64,000 nt of DNA from Megachile rotundata (taxonomy: Eukaryota; Arthropoda; Insecta; Hymenoptera; Megachilidae). Below are positions 11,045 through 22,830 of this stretch, one piece after another (position 1 is the stretch's first letter; each line of letters opens with the position of its first letter). The stretch lies in NCBI RefSeq assembly GCF_050947335.1, contig NC_134997.1, positions 2,914,001 through 2,978,000 of the forward strand, in the 5' to 3' direction. A program made the translations under genes and the position numbers. The notes under the pieces are model-generated. The model saw nothing but the letters and a program-made list of their open reading frames with translations, did not search any database and was not told where the DNA came from.

Positions 11045-13740
11045 CTGTAATTTTCACAGTAAGATAAATTTGTAGTAAGTAAAGTCGAAACACTAAATTA
11101 TTATAGAAAAAAGTTAGTTGTTTTATTTAAAAATAGGTATAAAGAATCACATATGAAATTGCGGGAGACTTGAAAACAATTTTAACAATACAAGTTAAAA
11201 AATGGAAGTTTAACATCGCGGGTTTCGCAATATTTTCCCCTTTGTCGTGATAATGTATTATACGCGTGAGTTCTTAACTCTACAACTATTTTATGAATGG
11301 GTCTATTTCTTAAATACACTTTCATTTGCTTGAATAATAGTGTTTGCAATGATGAGAATTAAAAAAGAAATAAATTAATATTTTGCAAACTCCTTTTGAA
11401 TAGCGATCTTGAAGATTTCTTTACAAATTAATTAATAACCATTCTCGTATTTTTTTTATTAATAACACAATAACAAAGTGGGTTAGTAAAACTTATCTAA
11501 AACTATAAATAATAGTATTATGGCTCGAACAAAATTTCTTGTTTTCGTAGAAGTTATTAAAATAACAAATATAGAGTATTTGTTATTGTTGTTGTATTGA
11601 CGTTTGTTGTATTAGTCTATCATAACTAGTCTATCGTAGCTAGTACGGGACGTACTAGCTTGCTTTAACAGTCTATTAAAATATTAATCGCAAGAAAATT
11701 TCAGATTTTTAAAAGTGTGTCCTCATGATAAGGTTTACAATGTAAGATAATATTTACAACTTTCAACATTGTAAAAGTCATTTTTTAACTCAATAAAAAT
11801 ATATTTTATAATTTATTTTATAATTGTCTTTGTTAAGGGGTTATGTGAAATAAAATACACGCGTAGAGAATATCAGAGTAATTCTTATATATATAAAGAG
11901 AAATCAAACGGTGAAGAACTATTGAAGAAATCGATGCTTACAAAACGGGCACACAGTTAGAACTAACTAAAGAGACTGCCACGACAGTACATGCATCTAT
12001 ATTTGGAGTACTCGCAGGTCCCAGACCGTTATTAAAGAATAAGTGAAAAGGATATAAAACAAGAAAACCGTAGCTTACGAGGAAACATATCGAACCGAGA
12101 CACACCGATTTTAATGAAATTTATGTGAAAGATAGTTCTCAAGAAAATATTTGACGAGTTTTTTTTTATCGGCCATCAGTTACATTTAAGGGGTGAAAAT
12201 AGCCCTCAAAGTTAAAGGCTGAAATGTTTATAATTATCCCTTGAAGTGTGAATGGAGTGAATGTCGTTTGCAAGTGGTGACGTGTGTTCGTTGAAAAACG
12301 CATCAATGCCGTGAATGTTCATTTAATTTTTAACCAGTCTTATGTTATACTCGAACTGTTAAAGACGTACGTGTAATTTCCTTGAAAATTAAGTAAATGT
12401 TTAAATACTGTTTCGTTGATAAATGTTTAATTAGTTAAAAAAAGAACTACAGTTTATATAATGTATGATCGCGAACTTGCGTGATAAGATAAAAATGAAT
12501 CGAGTTGCTACTTGATCGCTGTACTCGACGGCAACTTAATGTCGAGAGGACGAATTCGGATTGGTGCAAAGAAATGATGATTGTTAAAAACTCAACACTT
12601 AATTTATGATAACCTAGCTCTTGATACTAACTGTTACAAATGTGTTTACGTTGGTAGTTTAATTTGTTCTGTTTTTGCTTCGGTTTTTCTCAAAAAAGGA
12701 AAACTTTTGGAATAAGCATCTATGATGGAACCTGGGAATTAGCAAAGGTGGAAGAAAGAAGTGGAGGAAGTGTTGAAGAAAAACTAAACACCCGTTATAT
12801 TTTTCAGCGTGTCTGTACGCGTCGTTAGAGAGCATGAGCGCCGCATACTTTTGTTCATATTCAATTATATTAGAAGTTTCGTCAGTCGGTTACAAACTCG
12901 TGAACATGTCAGTTTTGTTCCTTTTGTTCTCAATATGTTTATATTATTGAATACTATTTTTCTTTAAACCGGACTGTTTTTCTTTACCTAAATAACCACA
13001 ACAGGAAGGAAACTGACAGTAGGGATGATGAGGGAAACGGTATTTTTTGGGCTTTTCCAGAAATTTTATTGTGGGCCTGTAACAGGCCGCAGACTTAGAT
13101 TAGAAGGGATGGTTTCGCTCTTGGTTTATAGTGTGGTGGTAAAGTATATTTTATTATTGACTTTTTTGACTCTCAATGTTTATAAGGTTTGGTGACTCTA
13201 TGTTGTACGATGTGTTGTGCCACCGTATAAATATTTTGAATTTATAACTTTTGCTTAAATTTTTGTACTAAATGTTGAACTATTTTTTGCAACTTTATGT
13301 ATGTAAACTATGGATTAAAATAGGGGATACGTGTTTTTCGAATTTGTTGTTTTTAGCGATGATTATTATAGGGTGATAAATTTCAGCCAAGAGACACAAA
13401 TTATCTGCACACTTATTGTGCAGATAGTCTGTTCATACATATACAGACAGTTGGGTTTATATATCACTTGTTCCAAAAGATCCATCACATGCAAGTATCG
13501 TTTTGGTAGAAATAACTTAATATAATTTTGTAGATAATAATAAGTAACATCAATTCATGCATTCGAAAATATATGTATAATTCCATTTGAAGTAAAAGTT
13601 TGTCACCTACATGACTTTTCAGCACCTATTCATTAAAAGAACTACATATGTATTTACAAACGGATTAGTCTATAACAATTTGTAGAAACACTTTCCGAAC
13701 AAACACTTAATTTATAGCAGACATGTAATAACAAACTTAC
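11045..13740. other. Toll intron A2-A3 with repeat fragments
   Basis: AT-rich intron of 2.7 kb. Two blocks, 12068-12230 and about 13190-13390, match the ACAAGGRAAC family (for example CGAACCGAGACACACCGA) described at 27741. The sequence between them is unassigned. The weak ORF at 13331-13525 lies in repeat sequence. Confidence 0.6.
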
Positions 13741-14708
13741 CCGCTAATAGAAGTGATGCGGTTCCCTTCCAAATTTAGGTGTATCAATTCGTCCGTTCGG
13801 AAGAAAATTTCATCTGGTAGCGTAGGCAGTTTATTGTAACTAAGGTCCAGCTCCAACAAATGGCGTAATTGGTAAAAAACATTTTCATCTAGTGACAGCA
13901 AATCATTTCTCCCCAAAGTGAGATTTTGTAATGATCCAAGACTCCAAAATATATTTTTCGGCAACGTAATCCAACCGTTATATTCTAATTTTAGCTCTTT
14001 AAGTTGCGTCAGATTTCCGAAAAATGTTTCGGGTAGAGTCATATTATTTCTATTATTGCATAAAGTTATACGTTTCAGTTTAGTGTTCTGCTTCAGTAAA
14101 TGTGTCGGTAATGAGTTAAAGCTGTTATTATCTAATTTCAGCACTTCCATATTTTCTATCTTTGCGAAAATGTTTTCTGGCAAAGAGTTTAAATTATTGG
14201 AACTGAGGTCTAAAGATGTCAAAGACACGAGTTTGTCGAATATACCGGACTCAAGCTGCGTCAAGTTATTCAATGAAAAGTTCAACGTCTGCAGATTCGT
14301 CAGAGGATCGAATGTACCGGATTCAATTTCATTAATTGAGTTGTTACTCAGTTCTAGTACTTTGAGTATTCGAGTGTTATTAAAAATAATTGGATCTAAT
14401 CGTACACTGTTATTCCGTAAATCGAGAACAACAAGATGAGGTACATCCGCGAAAATGTCACTACTAAGGTACGTTATACCATTGCTTGATAGAATTATCT
14501 GCTGTAAATGTGGGAAGTCTTTCAAATGATTCCTGGTTAGGATGGTGCTCAAATTACCAAACGGTTTAAACAGTAACTTTTTCACTTCCTGTCTGCCAGT
14601 TGGGCTCGCATAGTCTCCTAGGCTCCAGTTCATTGATAGATGGCACATCTGCATGAACGAGTAATTAAACAAGTCAAAGGTTGACCGTTGCTGCTTGTGA
14701 CACGGCAT
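13741..14708 (-). CDS. Toll: Toll ectodomain exon A2: N-terminal region and LRR array
   Basis: 968 nt; starts directly after a strong acceptor (TTCTCCTGTTTAG) and ends AGCGG before GTAAGT (phase 2). It encodes about 11 leucine-rich repeats, for example LVVLDLRNNSV, LKVLELSNNSI and LLELDLSYNKL, ending GNRITSISG. The first codon happens to be ATG, but by alignment it corresponds to the first codon of exon B2 (ATT, following its own acceptor), there is no signal peptide, and an acceptor abuts it, so it is better read as an internal exon. I found no signal-peptide exon between here and 22831. About half of residues look alike in A2 and B2. Confidence 0.9.
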
Positions 14709-15479
14709 CTAAACAGGAGAAAAATTTTTAACGGACTAACTGACATTATGTTTACTGATTTCGAATTTGACTATTGTAAGGAGTTGAGCAAAAACATAAT
14801 ATTAAGAAAGATGATTAATTTATTTTTTATCAGCGAGGAATTTTTAGAGCGTGATGTATTACTCTACTGTTCACTTATTGCAATAGAACAGCAATATGGT
14901 TACAGTTTTAATATAAATTTTATATGTTTTTCGTTATTAACGACTGAGTTTCTGAATTCTTATTTTGCTTTTACTTATTTTTTGTTATTGATATCTCTTA
15001 ATTATACGCTTTATTTCCATTGTGACGGTTTCTCTTCTATACTTATCACGACTAAACGGTGCATAAGATCAAGACTTGATTTTCTCGTTAGTACTCGACG
15101 AGCCTTCCTATTCATACAAATAGTTCCTGTCCATCCCTTCTATATATCTCCACGTCTAAAACAAAGGCCTGCTAGGTTACTTTACTGATAAGTCCACTAG
15201 CAGGTCCCGGACGGAACGCCCTCTCCCTCTCTTTCATTTTTCGTAGTCCTTAAACTAGCTAGTTAAACCGCCAAATTCATTATTATTACAATACTTGACG
15301 ATGCATTGTAAGTTTGATCGAAATCAGCATGGTTCTAATACTTTGTTATCTCTTATTTAAGCGTATAAATATTATGAGGATTATGGAAAAATATTAGTTT
15401 CATTTTTGGAATGGTTTTGATTATTTTAAATACGCAAAAAGCAAAATTACTGAATAAGAAGGAAATGATCGAAATATCA
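14709..15479. other. Gene-free spacer between cassette A and the BEL element
   Basis: I searched the minus strand for a short signal-peptide exon like the one at 34867-35025. ATG-initiated frames here are short and not hydrophobic. No coding feature is supported. Confidence 0.5.
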
Positions 15480-16006
15480 GCTTATAGAAATACGGCACAT
15501 GATTAATGACTTAATTCGATTAGGTGATAGAAAGCTGGATGGCACCGATGAAATCGTGAGTCGATACTATAACGCTGCGAGTAAAATCGAATCGATGATA
15601 ACCGCCGGAACATCATCAGTGCGAATCAATGACGCATTCGGTAACGCGGTGTGGTATTATAATACCACAATACTAGATAGGTGACGCACCCTGAAATTGC
15701 CGGTAGCCGAACTACCGAAATTCGACGGAAATATCGACAAATGGCTTTTTAGGATGGCTTTTTAGATATAGAAAAATTTCTATACTTGAAGAGTTCTCTA
15801 AAGGGCAACACGCTAAATAAAATTTTACTTTTTAATGCGGGCGTGGAAAATTATCACAACGCGTGGCGTCTCTTAGTCGATTCGTACAAGAAACGGCGTA
15901 TACTCGTGACGAAATATTACGACCCCATTATTGATATGAATTCAGTGACCAAGGCAACTTCTAAGGGGCTCGCAAAATTAATCGATGAGATTCGGCAACA
16001 TATTAG

Positions 16007-17102
16007 TGTTCGGTCGCGAACCGAAACCTTTGCCGCGGTTAAACGATTTATTGCAGGGCCCAACCGGTTCGGCGCGCAAGCCATCATCAATAGTTTTTAC
16101 TTCGGAATACGGGTCACCGGGGACCCTATTGTCTATCACATCCGGCCCGAACGAATCTTACCGTAGACATGTACGTATCATAAACCAGCTACAGCTGTAC
16201 CTCTCGCTTAAACAGTTTTTGACGAACAAAAGCATAGAATTTTTCTTGACCGTTACTTTCGGAAACGCGAGGGTGTTCAGGCGGTTTCTTTTATAAAAAA
16301 TAGTCAGTCGAACGTTGAAGCTTGCACGGTTCGGTTCGAGAGTGGAAAAAGTCAATCGTGAGTTCGAAGTTCCGCATAACGCAACGTAGCATAACCAATG
16401 CAGGGTGGTTCGGAAATCATTCACAACAGCATTCGAGCGAGACCCTGCACTCCTCGAATGGGCCACGGTAGGGTGGTTAAATCATACATCGCACACTGTT
16501 CGGGTGAGTCCTACACTCCTCGAATGGGCCACGGTAGGGTGGTTAAATCATACATCGCACACTGTTCGGGTGAGTCCTACACTCCTCGAATGGGCCACGG
16601 TAGGGTGGTTAAATCGTACATTACACACTGTTCGGGTGAGTCCTACACTCCTCGAACAGGCCACGGTAGGGTGGTTAAATCATACATGATTCGAGTGAGT
16701 CCTACACTCCTCGAATCGATCATCGTGAATAATCTCACGCAACGTGAATTATCACTCAAAACGAACAACGCTGAGCGAGACTCTGTTCTCCTCAAATCGA
16801 ACGACATTGAGCGAGACCTTGTTCTCCTCAAAACGATTCACATTCAATACGCCATCAACACAACGTACACATACTCGTACACATTTTCACCGTAAAATCA
16901 TTAACGAATACATAATTTTGTAAGGGCTTTTTTATGCCGCAAGGCTTTTTCCCCTAATTCGAATCGCTAGAGCCAATAAACGATCACGATTTTTCAGGCT
17001 CAATTGTGTCTAAACAATTTTTATTTACCCTCTTCCTCAATCGAATTCATATATTCCTTCAAACACGCAATTTCTCTATGTTGGAAAGATTTCGACGATA
17101 CA
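16007..17102 (+). mobile_element. Solo LTR of a BEL/Pao element inserted in BEL gag
   Basis: Begins TGTTCGG, ends ATACA, and is flanked on both sides by TATTAG, a clean target-site duplication. Its first 160 bp match the 3' LTR of the host element at 21409-21562, so both belong to related BEL families. Removing it restores the gag reading frame, which dates the insertion after gag was still recognisable. It contains a 66-bp minisatellite. Confidence 0.88.
16448..16725 (+). repeat. 66-bp minisatellite, four units plus a partial
   Basis: Units start with CACTCCTCGAA at 16448, 16514, 16580 and 16646, with a shortened fifth at 16704. The core is CACGGTAGGGTGGTTAAATC. Because 66 is a multiple of three, several frames stay open across it, which creates spurious ORFs of 94 and 165 codons. 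It lies in the solo LTR and may reflect promoter-region repeats. Confidence 0.92.
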
Positions 17103-17407
17103 TATTAGCATGTTGAAGTTGTTGGGAGTCGATCCGGATCCGGGTTTCATTATTCGCCTAATGGAAAGGGCGCTGCTGAGTAAAATCCGCCAAAAATGGG
17201 AAGAAACACTGAATTTAGACGTACTTCCCACGTTAGAGCAATTTTATACATTTATTCGTGAAACCTCGTTCCGATTGCTCACGTTCGAGCAAGATATCGG
17301 TCGCGACAATATCGTAATGGCAGGAAAACGTCGATCCGATCATGATTCGCGCGCGATAAAAACACGTAAAATCGAATCTGGCGCGCGGGAATTTGCTACT
17401 GGTACTA

Positions 17408-17705
17408 TGTGTTAGCGTCAACGTATTTTTAAGAGTCTTCGAGCGCAATTAGCGGACGCTAATAGTGTTCCTAGGGATTTAGCCACGGAGTAGGGAAGGT
17501 GAGAACGCTGAAAGAGAATGAATGAAGTTCGGCACATTTACCATGAATTGAGCATGAAAAGAAATGAATGAGGCCGATCGTGTACTTTCCATAGTGATAC
17601 ATGGCGTTCGGTCGTGAATGCTCGTAAATGATTCAGCTATCTTATTCCTTCTGGTAAGAGGACTCTGTTGAACCACTGAGCACTTACCTCAAAATCCGAA
17701 TCGTT
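17408..17705 (+). repeat. About 300-bp dispersed repeat (copy 1) inside BEL gag
   Basis: Shares three blocks with 54978-55310: GTTAGCGTCAACGTATTTT at the start, GCCACGGAGTNGGGAAGG in the middle and GGTAAGAGGACT ... CACTTACC at the end. The terminal GGTAAG ... CTTACC can fold back. Family unknown. Confidence 0.65.
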
Positions 17706-18194
17706 ACGCATTGTGTGAAAGTAAAAAACATATATTTTGTGACATATGGGTACTTGTACGTATTGCAATCAATTCCATTTTGTTTTTAACTGCCCGATAT
17801 TTAGTAAATTAACCATATTGCAGCGGTGCGACGTGGTTAAACAAAAGAAACTATGCAAAAATTTTCTTCGTTCCCACCGCAAATAATGCAGATCGTCGCG
17901 ATGTGAGCACTGCGAGAATTTTCATTATACTTTACTTCATCGTTTCGGGAAACAACAAACATCCGCCGTGCCGTCAATATCAGCGTCAAAATCCTTGAAC
18001 GAAACGGTCGAATCAAAATCTTCTGAATGACAATTAGAAATCGCATTAACTACTATGCATCGCGCTTCCCGATCGCAATTGATGATGACCGCGATAGTTC
18101 GCATTCGACAGCAGACGGAACATTTGCGGAGGCCCGCGCGCTTCTCGATACTTGCCCGTCAGCTCACTTTATTACGGAAAAACTCGCAAGATAA

Positions 18195-19192
18195 TTGGAG
18201 CTTCCGACGCAACCGAGTTCAATTCCAATCAACGCAATTAACAAAATTACTACGATGTCAAAGAGCCTTAATAAGATAACATTCCGGTCACGACGTAACG
18301 AATTTCAAAAGTCTTTAGCGTATTTAACTGTTCCGCAAATCACTAATTCTGTAGCGGACGAACGATTCCCGTGTGAATCTATCAAAATTCTGTCAAATTT
18401 ACGTCTCGTCGATCCCGAGTTTCATATACTGCGACCCGTCGATCTTTTAATCTGTTCTGGAGCCACTTCATCGTTAATCTCGATAGGGCAAATTAATTTA
18501 TCTCGCAATGACTGCGATTGCGTTTCACAGAAGACCTAACTCGGATGGGTGATAGTAGGCGACACGGTAGATAGCGCGGAGAATTAAAAGATCATGTGCA
18601 ATTTATTAGAGCTCGAAGAACAAATCGCCAAATTTTAGTTAATAAAAAACGTGAACGCGGAAACAAATATTTCGGAAGAATCGTTATGCGAAACGCACTA
18701 TTCTCAAACCACGACGCGTAGCAAAAGCAGGCGATACTTGTTGTTAGTGCGATTACCGTTCCAATCCGGTGATAGGGATTTCGGGGACTCTCAACGACTT
18801 GTTTTACAACGTTTTCGTGCGTTGCAGAAAAAATTAAATTCAGATTCGGTGCAAAAATCGGAATACGCGAAAATCATGCAAGAGTACATTAATTTCCGGC
18901 ACACGTCGCAGGTAGACGAAGAATCCGTAAGCGGTTACTATATACCTCATCACGCCGTGATAAAGACTACGAGCGCGACTATCAAGGTCCGGGTCGTTTA
19001 CGACGCGTTGGCCACATCAGACAAGAACATTGTGTTAAGTAATAGGCTCATGATCGGTCCCACAATTCACAATAAACTTTTTGATCACCTACTCCGATTT
19101 CGCACACATACATGTCATCACTGTCGACATGGAAAAGATGTACCGACAAATTTTAATACATCCGAAAGATCGGAAATAGCGACGCTTATTTT
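18195..19192 (+). pseudogene. BEL protease end and reverse transcriptase first half
   Basis: 18300-18510 resembles the end of the BEL protease (VDPEFHILRPVDLLI). From 18651 the reverse transcriptase begins (GDSQRLVLQRF, YYIPHHAVIK, KVRVVYDALA). Near 19120 the frame shifts to the one reading VDMEKMYRQILIHPKDR, and the sequence is then cut by the element at 19193. Confidence 0.8.
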
Positions 19193-20204
19193 TTAACCGA
19201 CTTCGAAAAAGGAGGAGGTTACTGAATTCGATCAGTATATTTTTTTTTTATTTTTTTTATTATTATTATTTTTATTTTCTATGTGTGCCCGCCGATTACG
19301 CCTAGCTGGATGCACCGATCGGAACGAAACCTTTTGCATCTGGTAGGTTCTGACTCCCCATTGGTACCATTATCAAAAAATTTTTCATTTTTTAATTGCA
19401 AAGTGTTGTTATTGCAAAAAAACCGGCAACTTTTGAAATAAACTTTTCTCGATTTTAGTGCGCTTTTAATATCTTATCACGGACATGATTCTGAACAATT
19501 TTGTTCATATACAAATTTCGCGGAAAGCTTTAGTTTTCGAGATATTAGCGAAAAATTGTTGAAAAGTTTTGAAATCAACTTTGGACAATTTTAATGTCCT
19601 TTTAATATGTTATCAGGGGCACGATTCTGAACAACTTTTTCCTTATCCGCAATTAAGGGGAAGCTTTAGTTTTCGAGTTATTAGCGAAAAACTATTGTTA
19701 CTAATATATTGAATTCTACGTATGCCTCCGTGTCTCTGGTGGTGTATGAGTCAACATGCAGTCGCCGATTGTCTACTGTTTCTACAAACACGTCTTGCCG
19801 GCCGATAAAAAGCGTGAAATAAAATAATTTCAAGAAAAAAAATACGCCGACTTCGAAATGCACTAAAAAGTATAAAATAATTTCTATTTCCTAATGAAGT
19901 AATTTCTATTTCATTCAATCATACAATTACGTAACAGATATGAATGAAACCTATTTACTCGTTAGGTATTATATTAAATTAAATTAAATAACATATTCAA
20001 AATAATCTTTTAATTTTGCGCCGCCTCCGAAAAGGTTGAAATGTATTTAATATAATACCTAACGAGTAAATAGGTTTCATTCATATCTGTTACGTAATTG
20101 TATGATTGAATGAAATAGAAATTACTTCATTAGGAAATAGAAATTATTTTATACTTTTTAGTGTATTTCGAAGTCGGCGTATTTTTTTTCTAAAAATTAT
20201 TTTA
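19193..20204 (+). mobile_element. CCGACTTCGAAA-family element with palindromic tail, inserted in BEL pol
   Basis: Starts TTAACCGACTTCGAAAAAGG and ends ...AAGTCGGCGTATTTTTTTTC plus an AAAATTATTTTA tail. The right part (19818-20204) is a palindrome of about 180-bp arms. A near-identical copy is at 43703-44765. BEL reverse transcriptase resumes immediately afterwards (WYENN ... ELNTVTFG), so the borders are well defined. No protein-coding capacity. Confidence 0.85.
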
Positions 20205-20687
20205 TGGTATGAAAATAATCGTGTCCGAACGTTCGAACTTAATACCGTCACCTTCGGTGTATCATCCGCTTCATTTCTTGCAATCCGTACAGTACAACAA
20301 CTCGGGGCGACGAGAGCGCGGATTTTCCCTATGTTTCCAAAGCCTAAAACGCTATTTATATGTCGATGACCTCTTAACAGAGGCAAACACTCTGGACGAA
20401 GTTCTCAAAATACGCGACGAGCATTGAACATCCGCCAATAGGCCTTGAATCATAATCACGTTCTCCAGAATATTAATGAAAAACTCCTCGGTTCGGAGTG
20501 CACAATCGATAAAAATCCCATGATAAAGACTTTAGGAATCGGATGGTACGCGCACGGGGATCAACTCGTGTACACGGTAAAATCACTCGATTTCCCTGTC
20601 AAATTGACTAAACTCGACATTTTATCGGAAATCAGGAAAATTCTCGACCCCTTCGGGCTTCATCCAATTTGGATCATCAGAATTTAA
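20205..20687 (+). pseudogene. BEL reverse transcriptase second half and connection
   Basis: ELNTVTFGVSSASFLAIRTVQQLG is followed in another frame by YVDDLLTEA (the YxDD catalytic box, near 20360), then KTLGIGWYAHGD and ILDPFGL. Frameshifts separate these blocks. After 20680 the sequence jumps to the integrase end, so RNase H and the integrase core are deleted. Confidence 0.8.
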
Positions 20688-20700
20688 AGAATGCGTAATC

Positions 20701-21265
20701 GAGTTTGTAACAATCAAAAACATAATGTGGCATTTCAATCCACCGTCAACACCCCACTTTGGAGGCATTTGGAAGGTCGTGATCAAGTCATTTAAACATC
20801 ATTTCAAACGCGTTGTAGGCGAACGACATTTTACATTCGAAAAAGTCAATACGTTAGCAATAGAAATCGAGGTAATTTTAAACTCACGATCGTTATGCCC
20901 TATTTCGTCAGATCTAAACGACCCTATCGCATTAACACATGCGCACATACTAGTTAGTCGTCCGCTCACGATGCTACTGGAAGATAATCGTTTAGTTCCA
21001 GAAAATCGACTGACTTCCTGGAAAGTTATCAGTAAGGCTCGTCAAGTCTTCTGGAAACGGTGGTATTAGGAATACCTAAATGAACTACGAATGCGCCAGA
21101 AATGGCTCAAATTTAGCGGGCAGCTAAAGATCGACGCAATCGTCATCCTGACGGACAGAAATCGGCCCTGCATGCGATAGAAGTTGGGCAGAGTAACGGA
21201 GATGCATCCCGGTGGTGATGGAGAAGTCTGAGTCGTCAAGACCGCAAACGGCATCGTGAAATGCA
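20701..21265 (+). pseudogene. BEL integrase C-terminal remnant
   Basis: Reads STPHFGGIWKVVIKSFKHHF, then ILNSRSLCPISSD and RLTSWKVI, typical of BEL/Pao integrase ends; one stop at 21067 and others after 21178. The catalytic core upstream is missing. Confidence 0.8.
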
Positions 21266-21408
21266 ACACAACTCAATTACATCCATTAATCGAGAATATT
21301 TAAAATAATTGCACCATTTTGTAACAAACTGTTTATACTTATAACACACAATACACCACTCGTCAACAAACAATGACATTGCCCGCTTCACTCGCAACGG
21401 GGGGAGTA

Positions 21409-22095
21409 TGTTCGGACGCGAACTTAGACCTTTGCCGCGACTAAGGAATTTATTACAGCGCTCAAGTGGTTCAACGTGTAAATCTTTGTGAATAACCTTA
21501 TACCTCGAAATACGGGTCACCGAGGTCTCTTTTGTCTGTCAAATTCTGTCCGGACCGGTCTTACAAGGGATATCACCCAATTGATACACGCCAATTTTTC
21601 TGAAATTTTTATTGGTTATAGAACTCGAAAAAATATTTTACACGTATTTTTTTTATCGGCGAATATTCAGTTTGAAGTGGTAAAAATAAACCTTAAAGTT
21701 GAGGTTGAAAACACTATTTTCGCAAATATCTTGGGAACTATTGGGCGTAGACAAAAAATTCAAAGTGCAAATTTTTCTGTTTTAGAAGGCAAATAATACG
21801 ACGTGGAATTTTGAAAAAATATGTTAAAAATTAACATTATATTGCAAATTTTTTAAATAAACTATTGAACTATTTTTATCAAATTTCGCGTACGTAAACT
21901 ATGTGCCCAAAGAAAAAATACGGATAAATTGGAATTTTTAATTTCGCTCTTGGAAAAAATATTACTGTCGTTGATGTTATACGTACATTTTATACCTTCC
22001 GTTCTCGCAATTTTAACAAATAATAGACTTTTCTTAACTGTGACCCTCTGAAACACGAGGGTGTTCGGTAGTTAGTAAATATAAAAAATATACCG
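21409..22095 (+). repeat. BEL 3' LTR interrupted by an ACAAGG-family fragment
   Basis: TGTTCGGACGCGAAC follows a purine-rich stretch and matches the start of the solo LTR at 16007. At about 21562 the similarity stops in an ACAAGG-family piece (GGGATATCACCCAATTGAT ...), and LTR similarity resumes near 21990 with GAGGGTGTTCGG, matching 16270. Confidence 0.65.
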
Positions 22096-22830
22096 CCACC
22101 ATAGATTTCTTTCTTGAAGTAATGCGATAAAGCATTAAAATGAATTTCAAATTAATTTGCATATTTTAAAGGCATCAATACAGTTTTCAAACTCTTATAA
22201 AAGCCTTGAAACTTTTTTTGCGATTGCACCTATTCTCCGATTTACACTGAAGACAGGTTCCTTAGAAAACCGTGTAAATTGAAATCGTAAATTTTTGTAC
22301 GTAAAATCGTGCAAATCAAGTTAAAAAAAATTCAGTTTCTCATAAAAAAATTCCAGTTATTCGTGTCAGACAGTAAATCTTTGAGAATAAGTTTCACTCT
22401 CTAAAATCAAATATTTCTTGATATAACAAAACAAATTATGTAACCTAGTTGTTGAAGTACTATAGAAGAAAAATTAAAATCTTTGCAGGATGAAAGGGTA
22501 CGACCGTTTATGACAAAAAGTTGAATACTACATAAATTGTTGCTGAAATAAAATGTCGTTAATTATGATAATATTTTATTCAACTCAAAGCATGCGGATA
22601 TCAGATTTTTGTTCATCGGATGAAGCTAAAGAATTTTCAAATAACACATTTTAAGACTTTTTGAAAATGTATATTTTATATGCAAATATTCTAGTTGCAT
22701 CAGTTTTATGTTATATTGAAGTAATGTTTTATTGTTTTCAAGTGACATTCAATAGAACTAAATTCAATAAAACTATTTATGAGAAATGAAGAAATTTCAA
22801 TTGCTTAAGAATATAATATGTGATACGTAC
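22096..22830 (-). other. Sequence downstream of exon B4; no TIR exon seen
   Basis: If cassette B were an independent gene its membrane/TIR exon should lie between 22830 and 14709. No LRR, LRRCT or TIR motif is readable on the minus strand here. Reading through the B4 donor gives 17 further codons and a stop at 22777; AATAAA on the minus strand lies near 22730, so a short, secreted ectodomain form is possible. Confidence 0.55.

Larger units (their letters stand above)
15499..17403 (+). pseudogene. BEL gag, split by a solo LTR
   Basis: The first part (to 16006) shows the BEL gag signature (LPKFDGNIDKW, then YLKSSLKGN and NAWRLLVDSYKK) with stops and a frame change around 15680-15785. The reading frame resumes exactly after the solo LTR at 17103 (MLKLLGVDPDPG ... 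LPTLEQFYTF). A zinc knuckle CTYCNQFHFVFNC (C-x2-C-x3-H-x4-C) lies further on at about 17753-17792, beyond another inserted repeat. Confidence 0.75.
15480..22095 (+). mobile_element. Decayed BEL/Pao LTR retrotransposon with three nested insertions
   Basis: Contains BEL-type gag, protease, reverse transcriptase with YVDD, and integrase C-terminal region in order, then a polypurine stretch (CGGGGGGAGTA) and a 3' LTR from 21409. The 5' LTR is not visible, so the left end is truncated or unrecognisable. Nested in it are a solo LTR (16007-17102), a small repeat (about 17408-17705) and a foldback element (19193-20204). It separates cassettes A and B of the Toll locus. Confidence 0.85.

Noticed and set aside
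13741..14708. ATG at 14708 as the start codon of a separate, second Toll gene
   Set aside because: It abuts a strong splice acceptor, aligns with a non-ATG codon at the start of exon B2, and has no signal peptide.
16448..16725. CRISPR-like repeat array
   Set aside because: Units are directly adjacent without unique spacers, inside an LTR of an animal genome.
16398..16895. 165-codon ORF with repeated MGHGRVVKSYI units as a repeat protein
   Set aside because: It is the 66-bp minisatellite of a solo LTR read in frame; the unit length is a multiple of three.
22240..22265. Shared GATTTACACTGAAGA with the sequence upstream of the signal exon (35125-35142), as a hint of a second first exon for cassette A
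   Set aside because: A 15-base match is not rare in 64 kb of AT-rich DNA, the flanks do not align, and no hydrophobic Cys-containing frame follows.
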